This document shows, in pieces, positions 17,666-26,030 of a DNA stretch of 64,000 nucleotides. Numbering within the stretch: the first letter of the stretch is position 1; the number at the start of each line of letters is the position of its first letter. Both the position numbers and the translations under genes were made by a program. The notes under the pieces were generated by a model that was not told where the DNA came from, searched no databases, and saw only the letters and a program-made list of their open reading frames with translations. Origin of the DNA: Bacteroidales bacterium (GTDB taxonomy: Bacteria; Bacteroidota; Bacteroidia; Bacteroidales; UBA932). The stretch spans positions 1 to 64,000 of the forward strand of contig JAFYYW010000018.1 in the NCBI GenBank assembly GCA_017548985.1, given 5' to 3'.

Positions 17666-18439
17666 ATGAAAAAGATATTCCTTTCCGTCCTTGCCTGCCT
17701 GGTGTGCGGGCTGACGGCTTTCTCACAAGGGTTCCAACTGCCTGAGGGAGCGAAAGATCCCGGCGAGATTCAAGTGTTGTGCATAGGCAACTCGTTCACT
17801 TATGTCCATGACTCTGACATGATGCTCCGGGAAATAGCCAGGAGCCAGGGACTGGATGTCCGTATCGGGAAGTTCCTCGCGGGCGGCTACACTTTCGGTC
17901 GTCATCTTGAGAATGATGAATCCAGGGCGGCGGTTGATTTCGGGGGATATGATTTCGCCTTCCTTCAGGATCAGAGCGCCAATCCGGCCAGATATTCAAG
18001 GGATAAGGACAAACAGGTACTGAGTGATCTCAAGACCTTGAAGAAGAATGTTTTGGCTCATTCTCCCGGATGTGAGGTAATCCTTGAGAGGACTTGGACT
18101 TACAGCGGTCATGAGGCTGGTGGTTTCGGGACGGCGGAAAGTCTTGATTATCATCTCGGTAAAGGTGCCGCGAAGATGGCCAGGAAGGCTCGGACGGGGC
18201 TTTCTCCCATAGGTGACGCGTTTAATCTCGCTATGAGGACATGGCCGGATGCGAGACTGCTTGGCCCCGACAATCATCATCAGTCCCTGGAAGGGGCTTA
18301 TCTTAAGGCTTGTGTCAATTATTTGCTGATAGCCGGGAAACCTTTCTCCGGATCTCCCGCCTGCTGCGGAGTGGATCCGGAAGTGGCTTCCTTCCTCCGC
18401 GCGGTGGCCCAGGAGGCGGTTCTCGCCAATATCAAGTAG
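17666..18439 (+). CDS. Secreted DUF4886 protein, SGNH-hydrolase-like
   Basis: This 257-residue exported protein has a signal peptide to about residue 20 (LTAFSQG). The block-I-like motif VLCIGNSFT puts the candidate nucleophile at S43. A C-terminal D-x-x-H-like segment occurs in GPDNHHQSLEGAYL. This suggests an SGNH/GDSL esterase fold acting on acylated glycans or similar esters, but the substrate is unknown. It precedes yicC by 62 nt. Confidence 0.82.
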   Translation: MKKIFLSVLACLVCGLTAFSQGFQLPEGAKDPGEIQVLCIGNSFTYVHDSDMMLREIARSQGLDVRIGKFLAGGYTFGRHLENDESRAAVDFGGYDFAFLQDQSANPARYSRDKDKQVLSDLKTLKKNVLAHSPGCEVILERTWTYSGHEAGGFGTAESLDYHLGKGAAKMARKARTGLSPIGDAFNLAMRTWPDARLLGPDNHHQSLEGAYLKACVNYLLIAGKPFSGSPACCGVDPEVASFLRAVAQEAVLANIK

Positions 18440-18472
18440 CCCCGTTTTTTCGGTATATCCGTATTTATTCGT

Positions 18473-18480
18473 TATTTTTG
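18473..18480 (+). promoter_or_regulatory. Probable -7 element for yicC
   Basis: TATTTTTG matches TAnnTTTG 21 nt upstream of the yicC ATG. The -33 position lacks a clear TTG. Confidence 0.4.
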
Positions 18481-18501
18481 TATGATAACAAGAATCCGGA
18501 C

Positions 18502-19401
18502 ATGATTAAGTCAATGACAGGTTACGGCAAGGCCGAGGCCGTCCTGGAGACAGGAAAACTCACCATCGAGATAAAGACTCTCAACGGGAAGAACTCCGAT
18601 GCCAACATAAAGACCCAACTCCTTCCCAAGGATAAGGAACTGCTTGTGCGCCAGAAGCTTGCCGAGTCACTTGTTAGGGGTACAATAGATTTCTTCCTCA
18701 CTTGGGAACCAGGCGCCGGGGCAGCCAAAAGGATTAACGCGGAGATGCTCAAAGAGTATTTTGGCCAGATCAAGGAGCTCAGGAACCAGCTCACAAGTTA
18801 TCGCGCGGTCAATTTCGCCGATCAGGCGAGGATGGATAATGAGCTCATCACCACGATCACCCGTTTCCCTGATGTGATGGACACCTCCCGTCAGGATGTG
18901 GTCACGGAAGAGAACTGGCCATTGGTAGAGAAAGCCCTTGATGAGGCCATAAAAGCCGTCAACGAGTACAGGTCGAAAGAAGGTGAGGCACTTTACGCCG
19001 ATGTCACCTCCAGGGTCAAAGGCATCCTTGATCTGGAAGACCAGGTCGAGGCATTGGAGGGGGAAAGGCTGGAATCCGTACGGGAGAGATTGATCAAGAA
19101 TCTTTCGGACCTTGAGCAGAAGGTCGATCCGGCGAGGTTCGAGCAGGAGATGATATTCTATCTCGAGAAACTCGACATCAATGAGGAAAAAGTCCGTCTG
19201 CGCCAGCATTGCGAGTATTTCCTGGACACGATAGATGCTGAGCCTTATCCGGGGAAGAAACTTGGATTCATAATCCAGGAGATGGGCCGTGAGATAAACA
19301 CTACCGGCTCCAAGGCCAACCATGCCGGCATACAGCGGATAGTCGTCCGTATGAAGGACGAGCTGGAAAAGATCCGCGAACAATCCATGAATATTCTTTA
19401 G
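18502..19401 (+). CDS. yicC: YicC family endoribonuclease-like protein
   Basis: This 299-residue protein has the YicC_N opening SMTGYGKAEA and the C-terminal DUF1732 signature (QEMGREINTTGSKA). Family members are reported to be endoribonucleases that act on small RNAs. The start is the ATG before IKSMTGYG; an in-frame extension reaching back into the DUF4886 gene has no family similarity. The next gene, an epimerase, starts 3 nt after its stop; in many genomes yicC instead precedes guanylate kinase, which is absent here. Confidence 0.92.
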   Translation: MIKSMTGYGKAEAVLETGKLTIEIKTLNGKNSDANIKTQLLPKDKELLVRQKLAESLVRGTIDFFLTWEPGAGAAKRINAEMLKEYFGQIKELRNQLTSYRAVNFADQARMDNELITTITRFPDVMDTSRQDVVTEENWPLVEKALDEAIKAVNEYRSKEGEALYADVTSRVKGILDLEDQVEALEGERLESVRERLIKNLSDLEQKVDPARFEQEMIFYLEKLDINEEKVRLRQHCEYFLDTIDAEPYPGKKLGFIIQEMGREINTTGSKANHAGIQRIVVRMKDELEKIREQSMNIL

Positions 19402-19404
19402 CGT

Positions 19405-20586
19405 ATGGAAACTGAGGTCAATTTCGCCGCCATGGCGGCCCGCTATAGGGCGGAACTGCTTGATAATGTGTTGCCTTTCTGGCTTGATAAGTCACAGGAC
19501 AAGGAATTTGGCGGATATTTCACCTGCCTTGACCGTGACGGTTCCGTCTTTGACACCGACAAGTTCGTCTGGCTCCAGGGAAGGGAAGTGTGGATGTTCT
19601 CCATGCTCTACAACTCATTCCGGAAAGATCCCCGGTGGCTCGATTGTGCCACTCAAGGCGCCGAGTTCCTTCTCAAGTACGGTTATACTGGAGATTATGA
19701 TTTTTATTTCTCGCTGAACCGGGAGGGAAAGCCTCTGATCCATCCCTACAACATATTCTCGAACACTTTCGCTTGCATGGCTTTTGCCCAGCTTGCCAAG
19801 GCAACAGGCAGCGACCGTTACGCGACTGTGGCAAGGGAGACTTTCAGGAGGATCCTCGAGCGCCGTTCCAATCCAAAAGGATTGTGGCTGAAAGCCGTTC
19901 CTGGCACCCGTCCGATGAAAGATTTCGCGCTCCCTATGATTATATGCAATATGGCCCTGGAGGTTGAGGAGATTATCAATGATCCTGATCTGATGGAGAA
20001 TACGATAGAGGATTGTCTACATGAGGTTCTGGACGTATTCTATCAACCTGATCTCGGGGTGATGGTGGAAAACGTCTCCTCCGTTGACGGAAGCCTTGTG
20101 GACTGTTTCGAGGGGCGTAGGGTCAATCCGGGTCACGATCTGGAAGCGCTTTGGTTCATCATGAACCTTGGTCTGCGTAAGGATGACAAGGAGTTGATAA
20201 AAAAGGCGGTTGAGATTTCTCTCAGGGTGATCGATTACGGTTGGGACAAGGAATATGGCGGCATATTCTATTTCATGGACCGGAAGGGGTGCCCTCCGCA
20301 GGAGCTTGAGTGGGACCAGAAACTTTGGTGGGTCCATATTGAGGCCGCCATCGCGATGATCAAAGGTTATCAGTTAACTGGCGAGAGGAAATGTCTTGAG
20401 TGGTTCCTCAAATTAGATGATTATCTCTGGAACCATTTCAAAGACAAGGAATTCCCTGAGTGGTTCGGGTATCTGAACCGCCGTGGGGAAGTGCTCTTGC
20501 CTCTCAAGGGTGGCAAATGGAAGGGATGCTTCCATGTCCCCAGAGGTCTCTATCAGATCGGCAATATACTTGAATCTATACAATGA
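19405..20586 (+). CDS. N-acylglucosamine 2-epimerase family protein
   Basis: This 393-residue cytoplasmic enzyme has an (alpha/alpha)6-barrel and interconverts GlcNAc and ManNAc, or the glucose and mannose end of cellobiose-type disaccharides. The family landmarks WLQGREVWMFS, PGHDLEALW (H244) and WWVHIEAAIAM contain the conserved His residues of the pocket. No signal peptide is present. The stop overlaps the start of the following lipoprotein gene by 4 nt, so the two products are likely linked in one carbohydrate pathway. Confidence 0.88.
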   Translation: METEVNFAAMAARYRAELLDNVLPFWLDKSQDKEFGGYFTCLDRDGSVFDTDKFVWLQGREVWMFSMLYNSFRKDPRWLDCATQGAEFLLKYGYTGDYDFYFSLNREGKPLIHPYNIFSNTFACMAFAQLAKATGSDRYATVARETFRRILERRSNPKGLWLKAVPGTRPMKDFALPMIICNMALEVEEIINDPDLMENTIEDCLHEVLDVFYQPDLGVMVENVSSVDGSLVDCFEGRRVNPGHDLEALWFIMNLGLRKDDKELIKKAVEISLRVIDYGWDKEYGGIFYFMDRKGCPPQELEWDQKLWWVHIEAAIAMIKGYQLTGERKCLEWFLKLDDYLWNHFKDKEFPEWFGYLNRRGEVLLPLKGGKWKGCFHVPRGLYQIGNILESIQ

Positions 20587-22226
20587 CTCATTTCAAGAAG
20601 ATAAGCGCTGTTATAGCGGTGCTCTCCATCTTCTTCTCTTGCCAGTCCCGGAAGGAAGGAGAGTATCTCATCCCATATTCCCCGGTCGCTCCTGATATTC
20701 AGGGACTTCTGGATTCGCATGTATGGAGCGTTCTGACGCCGACGAGGGGTTTCCATGCCCCTTGGAACGGGCTTGACGACGAGACCGAGTTCCGGTGTAT
20801 GGTCACGGACAGCTTGTTTATCTTCCGTTTTGATGTGAAGGATTCCACGGTGACTTTGACAGAGGGGTTCAGTAACGAGAGAGATGTCGAGCCTGAAGAC
20901 AGGGCGGAGATTTTTTTCTCACACGCCGGAAAGCTTGATACCTACATCGGCGCCGAGATGGATCCGGCTGGAAGAATCCTGGATTATAAATGCTCTTATT
21001 ACCGGAAATTCGATTACGACTGGAATTTCAGCACATTGACGTATAACCATGAGATACGTCCGGACGGATATTCAATCGCCGGGAGTGTGACATTGGAGGA
21101 ATTGTCCCGTTTCGGGGTCGATTTCGATGGCGGTTTTCTCATGGGTGTGTTCAGGGCTGATTTCCGCCCGGATGGGAAAGTCAATTGGTATTCGTTGAAG
21201 TTAACTGATGACAAGCGAGCTGACTTCCACCAGCCCAGTGTGTTCTTCAAGGCTCGCGCTGACAAGGCTTCGGATTTCTCGATGAAGGGGGTGGTGCTGT
21301 CCGTTGAGGATCTTGAGACGGTGGACTGGCCAAAGATAGCCAAGGAGAACGGGATCAATACTATCGGGACCCACATCAGCCCCTCACAAGTGTTGGAGTT
21401 TATACGCTCGGAGAAAGGCCGGGTTTTCCTGGACGAGTGTTCCGCCTATGGCATAGATGTCGAGCACCAGCTCCATGCGATGGGAGAATTGCTCCCTCGT
21501 TCCCTTTTTGAGGAAGACTCGACGATGTTCAGAATGGACGCCGACGGACGCCGGGTGGCTGATTTCAATTGTTGCGCCCATTCGGAGAAGGCCCTTGGTT
21601 TGATAGCTTCAAAGGCCGCCGAGCTCGCGAGAGAGCTTCCGGCCACCAACCACCGCTATTATTTCTGGCTTGACGACAACTCTGAGCCGTGTTTCTGCCC
21701 GTCCTGCCGGGAGTTTTCCGCGAGCGAGCAGGCGCTTATCATAGAGAACAGGATGATTGAGGCCATCAGGGGAGTGGATCCTGAGGCGACTCTCGCTCAT
21801 CTGGCTTACCAGCAGACTATGGTTCCCCCTGAGAAGGTAAAGCCTTCTGAAGGAATATTCCTGGAGTTCGCCCCGATTGAACGGCAGTGGGACCGCCCGT
21901 TGACAGATCTGGACGCTCCTGGCCGGAAGGGCCGGATGTCCCACCGGGAGGTAATGGATCTGTTGGAGGCCAATTTGAGGGTCTTCCCCCCAGAGACCGC
22001 CGTGGCGCTGGAGTACTGGCTGGACGTCTCCCTGGCGAGCGGCTGGAAGAAACCTGCCGTAAGGCTTCCATGGCATCCTGAGGTGTTCAAGTCCGACCTC
22101 GAGACGTACAAGAGCCACGGGATCCGAAACATCACCTCATTCGCTGTCTACATGGACTCCACGTATTTCAATTCCTATCCTGGGCGGGAGTACCTTAATG
22201 ATTATGGAATTTTCTTATATTTGTAA
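20583..22226 (+). CDS. Lipoprotein with CBM9-like N-terminus and DUF4838-like body
   Basis: This 547-residue exported protein has a lipobox with the acylated Cys at C20 (IFFSC). Residues about 35-220 resemble carbohydrate-binding family-9-type domains (DDETEFRCMVTDSLFIFRF). The remainder resembles DUF4838-type proteins, with a distinctive Cys pair in FCPSCREF and the conserved WLDDNSEP. Catalytic activity is not established. Coupling to the sugar epimerase suggests binding or processing of an amino-sugar-containing glycan at the cell surface or in the periplasm. No SusC/SusD neighbour is present. Confidence 0.65.
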   Translation: MTHFKKISAVIAVLSIFFSCQSRKEGEYLIPYSPVAPDIQGLLDSHVWSVLTPTRGFHAPWNGLDDETEFRCMVTDSLFIFRFDVKDSTVTLTEGFSNERDVEPEDRAEIFFSHAGKLDTYIGAEMDPAGRILDYKCSYYRKFDYDWNFSTLTYNHEIRPDGYSIAGSVTLEELSRFGVDFDGGFLMGVFRADFRPDGKVNWYSLKLTDDKRADFHQPSVFFKARADKASDFSMKGVVLSVEDLETVDWPKIAKENGINTIGTHISPSQVLEFIRSEKGRVFLDECSAYGIDVEHQLHAMGELLPRSLFEEDSTMFRMDADGRRVADFNCCAHSEKALGLIASKAAELARELPATNHRYYFWLDDNSEPCFCPSCREFSASEQALIIENRMIEAIRGVDPEATLAHLAYQQTMVPPEKVKPSEGIFLEFAPIERQWDRPLTDLDAPGRKGRMSHREVMDLLEANLRVFPPETAVALEYWLDVSLASGWKKPAVRLPWHPEVFKSDLETYKSHGIRNITSFAVYMDSTYFNSYPGREYLNDYGIFLYL

Positions 22227-22246
22227 ATTGAATACTATCGCTTTGA

Positions 22247-23086
22247 ATGTTCAAGAAGCTTATAAATAGAGTTACGGAGATCAAGTTGTCGATCAGGACG
22301 AAACTGACGTTGAGCCTTTGCGCCATCGCCATCGCCTTGTTGACATCCAGCGTCATTTCCATAATGGAGTACTCCAGGATGAGTGACTATGTGTCCAGCC
22401 TTATCGCGGCAAATATCAGGAACATCGGTGTCGCCCAGAAACTCACGGAGGTCTCCAGCCAATATAACCTTGACATTCTCGCGGTCATCGGTGATGAGAC
22501 GGTGAGTGATATCCCGGATTTCCGGCAGCAGGAATTCGTGAATTATTGCGATTCCTTGAGGGCTTCAACAGCCTCGAACATGATCTCGCCGTTGACTGAT
22601 TCAGTTATGTACGCTTATTCGGCTTACATGTTGACTTCCTTGGAGCTGAGTGATGTTCTCCAGTCTGACTTCATTGACACCAGAACCTGGTACTTCGATC
22701 GTCTCCAACCTCAGTACCAGAGACTTAACGGGTATATTGACAATCTCAGCGACGCTGTCTACCTTGAGCTCAAGAAGAATTCGGAGACCTTCCAGAGAGG
22801 TTTCTACAGGAGTATCATTCCTGGCGCCGTGGCCGTGGCGGTAGGCCTGCTCCTCATTTTGATGCTGCTGTTCTTCCTTCTTGTGTACTATGTCAATCCT
22901 ATCTACAAGATGCTTGACGGATTGAGCAATTACCGGTCTTTCAACAAGAAGTACACTTACACCTTTGATGGGGACGACCAGCTTTCCGAATTGAACGACG
23001 GCATCACGGAACTCGTTGGAGAGAACCAGCAGTTGCGTAAGAGACTATCCGACCTCAGGAACAAGATCAAGGGCACCGGAGTATGA
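22247..23086 (+). CDS. Two-helix membrane protein resembling a chemoreceptor sensor without output domain
   Basis: This 279-residue protein has a membrane helix near residues 18-40 and a second near 183-212. Between them is a helical extracytoplasmic domain of about 140 residues, like the four-helix-bundle sensor of methyl-accepting proteins. After the second helix a HAMP-like and coiled-coil stretch (NPIYKMLDGL, then QQLRKRLSDLRNKI) ends the protein. No kinase, cyclase or methyl-accepting region follows. Its stop overlaps the trkH start in an ATGA, so it may regulate or anchor the K+ channel. I do not recognise a named family. Confidence 0.6.
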   Translation: MFKKLINRVTEIKLSIRTKLTLSLCAIAIALLTSSVISIMEYSRMSDYVSSLIAANIRNIGVAQKLTEVSSQYNLDILAVIGDETVSDIPDFRQQEFVNYCDSLRASTASNMISPLTDSVMYAYSAYMLTSLELSDVLQSDFIDTRTWYFDRLQPQYQRLNGYIDNLSDAVYLELKKNSETFQRGFYRSIIPGAVAVAVGLLLILMLLFFLLVYYVNPIYKMLDGLSNYRSFNKKYTYTFDGDDQLSELNDGITELVGENQQLRKRLSDLRNKIKGTGV

Positions 23087-24537
23087 ATGTGAAGGTGATA
23101 TCGAGGTATGTGGGCGTGGCGCTGCTGGTCAGCGCCCTGTTCATGTTTTTCTCCATACTGGTCTCGGTGGCGAACGGCAACGACAGCGCCCTCGCCGCCC
23201 TCCTGATTAGTTTCACCATTACTTTCACAGTCGGTATATTCCCCTTCATATTTGTCAGGAGGGCTCCAGAGATCAATCTCCGGGAAGGTTATCTCATCAT
23301 TTTCCTGTCATGGCTGCTGTCTTTCATTTTCGGCATGCTCCCTTACGCCCTTTGGGGCGGGCCCTTCACGATCGTGAACGCTTGGTTCGAGAGCGTGTCC
23401 GGATTCACCACCACAGGTGCCTCCATCCTTGATGACATCGAGGCTTTGCCGAAGAGCCTTCTTTTCTGGCGTTCATCAACCCATTTCATCGGAGGTTTGG
23501 GAGTCGTGGTCTTCCTCCTACTGGTCATACCTGGATCATCGCAGATGAAGCTCCGTCTGACCAATCTTGAGCTTTCATCCCTCTCCAAGAAGGAATACCG
23601 GTCCGGAAGCAACAGGACTGTAAACATATTCTCGAATGTCTACCTCGGGATGCTGGCGGCATCCTTTGTCTGCTATCTGATCGCCGGAATGAGCCCGTTC
23701 GACGCTATCAACCACGCCATGAGTGTGACCGCGACAGGAGGATTCAGCACCAGGAACCTTTCAATAGGAGCCTTTGATTCCGTGGCTATCGACTTGATAA
23801 CCATGTTCTTCATGCTTCTTTCCTCCATTCATTTCGGGATGGTCTATGTGGCGATAGTGACTAAGTCGTTGAAGCCTTTCAAGAACGATGTGTTCAAGTT
23901 CTATATCTGGATCATTATCGTGACCAGTATTATCGTGACTGTATCCCTCAAGGCTAACGGGATCGAGGAATCGTGGGGAAGGTCCATGCTCGCGAGCTCT
24001 TTCCATGTCATCAGCTACGCCTCGACCTCCGGTTTCGGAATATCTGACAATGGCGTATGGCCTTCTCTTCCTTCCGCCCTGCTGGTGTTTGTGGGAATTT
24101 GGTGCGGTATGGCTGGCTCCACCACCGGAGGCATCAAGTCCGACAGGGCACTTCTGCTTTGCAAAGAGATTCATTACCGGCTCAAGACCGTGCTTCATCC
24201 CGCCTCAGTCAATGAGGTGAGGATCAACAAGAAGGTCGTCAGGCAGGAAGACATCGCCCCGCACATCCTCTATATCGCCTTGTATATGATGTTGATAATC
24301 ATCTCTTTGGCGATTAATCTGGCCGTGAATCCCGGTAATTCCAACGCGATAGCGGCCACATTCACCTCCTTGAGCAATGTTGGCCCGGCTATCAGGGATC
24401 TCGGGGTGTTCGGCAATTTCGGCGCTGAGCCTACCGGGGCCAAGTTGATTTATTCTTTTGACATGTTCCTGGGCCGTGTTGAGATCTATCCTGTGCTCGC
24501 GGTCCTGATGATGATTACCGGCAAGACCGCCAAGTGA
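23083..24537 (+). CDS. trkH: TrkH-family potassium uptake protein
   Basis: This 484-residue channel subunit of the Trk/Ktr superfamily imports K+. Four pore-loop filters are recognisable: SGFTTTGAS, TATGGFSTR, TSGFGISD and LSNVGPAIRD, each with the conserved Gly, surrounded by about ten membrane helices. The cytoplasmic gating partner (TrkA/KtrA) is not in this window. Translational coupling to the sensor-like gene upstream and to the helicase downstream places it mid-operon. Confidence 0.92.
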   Translation: MNVKVISRYVGVALLVSALFMFFSILVSVANGNDSALAALLISFTITFTVGIFPFIFVRRAPEINLREGYLIIFLSWLLSFIFGMLPYALWGGPFTIVNAWFESVSGFTTTGASILDDIEALPKSLLFWRSSTHFIGGLGVVVFLLLVIPGSSQMKLRLTNLELSSLSKKEYRSGSNRTVNIFSNVYLGMLAASFVCYLIAGMSPFDAINHAMSVTATGGFSTRNLSIGAFDSVAIDLITMFFMLLSSIHFGMVYVAIVTKSLKPFKNDVFKFYIWIIIVTSIIVTVSLKANGIEESWGRSMLASSFHVISYASTSGFGISDNGVWPSLPSALLVFVGIWCGMAGSTTGGIKSDRALLLCKEIHYRLKTVLHPASVNEVRINKKVVRQEDIAPHILYIALYMMLIIISLAINLAVNPGNSNAIAATFTSLSNVGPAIRDLGVFGNFGAEPTGAKLIYSFDMFLGRVEIYPVLAVLMMITGKTAK

Positions 24538-26024
24538 TGGACAGGAGCGGTTTTTTCTACAAGAGGTTCATGGCTTGTTTCCCTTATGATATCACCTCTG
24601 ACCAGGACCGGTTGTTCACTGACGTGGCGGAGTTCCTGGCCGGTGACGAGCATGACATCCTTGTTGTCAACGGGTATGCGGGGACCGGAAAGACGACCGC
24701 GATAGCCGCTGTGATCGAGGCCCTGGATGAGCTAAGGCCAGTCAGTCGGCAAGATGATGGACAGGAATATGAGGAGATATGCGTGTTGCTGGCTCCGACA
24801 GGAAGAGCCGCCAAAGTGCTGTCTCTTTACGCCCATAAGGCCGCCAAGACCATCCATAAATGTATATATCGCCAGAAATCAATAGGTTCTGATGGTTTCG
24901 GCCAGTTCTCACTTGCGCCCAACAAACAGTCACATAAACTGTTTATCGTGGATGAGGTTTCCCTGATCGGAATTGAGGATAGCGGCCGGCAAGGGACCGC
25001 CTCTTTCGGCACGGGGGATCTTCTCAAGGATTTGGTGGACTTCGTCAGGGCCGGGAATGATTGCCGTCTCATCCTGATCGGTGATTCAGCGCAGCTACCT
25101 CCAGTAGGTCTGGACGCGTCCCCGGCTTTGTCACCGGACTATATGGACGGATTCGGGGGAGTAATGTACAGCAGCCTCAAGGAAGTCGTACGTCAGCAGA
25201 AAGAATCAGGTATTCTATGGAACGCCACGAGGATAAGGGAGTTGATAACGAGTGATCCATACGGAGGGGAGACCTTCTCGCCCGATGAGATAGGCTTGTG
25301 GACTGAAGGCTTTGAGGACATAAAGCGGATCACGGGAGGGGATCTTCTGGACACTCTTAATCAGGCATATTACTCCGATTATTCCAAAGATGACACTATC
25401 GTCCTGTGCCGGTCGAACAAGAGGGCAAACCGCTACAACGCCGGGATCCGGGCTCAGGTGCTATACGATGAGGAGAGGCTCGTCAAGGGCGAGAAACTGA
25501 TGATCGTGAAGAATTGCTACCAATTCACCGGAGGAGTCGAGGGTATGGATTACATAGCCAATGGGGATATCGCCAAGCTGGTCTCCATCAAGAACTTCGA
25601 GGAAAGGTACGGGCTGAGTTTCGCTGACGCCAGGCTGAGTTTCCCTGATTTTGACGATGCCGAGATAACCGCCAAGGTCTGTCTGGATACTCTCTCCTCA
25701 GAGGCGGCATCCCTGACTTATGATCAGCAGAACCAGCTGTATAATGGTGTCAATGAGGATTATTCGCATATCACGACCAAGAAAAAGCGTTATGAGGCGG
25801 TACGTGAGGATCCGTATTTCAACGCTCTTCAGCTCAAGTACGCCAACGCCATCACTTGCCACAAGAGTCAGGGAGGGCAATGGAGCTGCGTTTTCGTCGA
25901 TAATCCTTTTTGGCAGGATGAGTTGACTGTGGATGACCTCAAATGGCTCTATACCGCCTTGACCAGGGCAGTGGAGAAAGTTTACCTGGTCAATTTCAAA
26001 GATGAATATTTTAGAGACAAATAG
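24537..26024 (+). CDS. RecD-like ATP-dependent DNA helicase (superfamily 1)
   Basis: This 495-residue helicase probably unwinds DNA or DNA-RNA forks 5' to 3'. The Walker A motif GYAGTGKTT lies near residue 50, motif II is VDEVSLIG, motif III is LIGDSAQLPPVG, and the UvrD_C_2-type motif VI region is LYTALTRAVEKV. It lacks the long N-terminal extension of RecD2 and resembles the short Bacteroidota AAA helicases. The ATG at 24537 overlaps the trkH stop by one base; a GTG three bases upstream is an alternative. Confidence 0.85.
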   Translation: MDRSGFFYKRFMACFPYDITSDQDRLFTDVAEFLAGDEHDILVVNGYAGTGKTTAIAAVIEALDELRPVSRQDDGQEYEEICVLLAPTGRAAKVLSLYAHKAAKTIHKCIYRQKSIGSDGFGQFSLAPNKQSHKLFIVDEVSLIGIEDSGRQGTASFGTGDLLKDLVDFVRAGNDCRLILIGDSAQLPPVGLDASPALSPDYMDGFGGVMYSSLKEVVRQQKESGILWNATRIRELITSDPYGGETFSPDEIGLWTEGFEDIKRITGGDLLDTLNQAYYSDYSKDDTIVLCRSNKRANRYNAGIRAQVLYDEERLVKGEKLMIVKNCYQFTGGVEGMDYIANGDIAKLVSIKNFEERYGLSFADARLSFPDFDDAEITAKVCLDTLSSEAASLTYDQQNQLYNGVNEDYSHITTKKKRYEAVREDPYFNALQLKYANAITCHKSQGGQWSCVFVDNPFWQDELTVDDLKWLYTALTRAVEKVYLVNFKDEYFRDK

Positions 26025-26030
26025 ATTATC

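Noticed and set aside
18310-18501. An N-terminal extension of YicC reaching into the DUF4886 gene
   Set aside because: YicC proteins begin at SMTGYGKAE, and a -7 element lies between the two genes.
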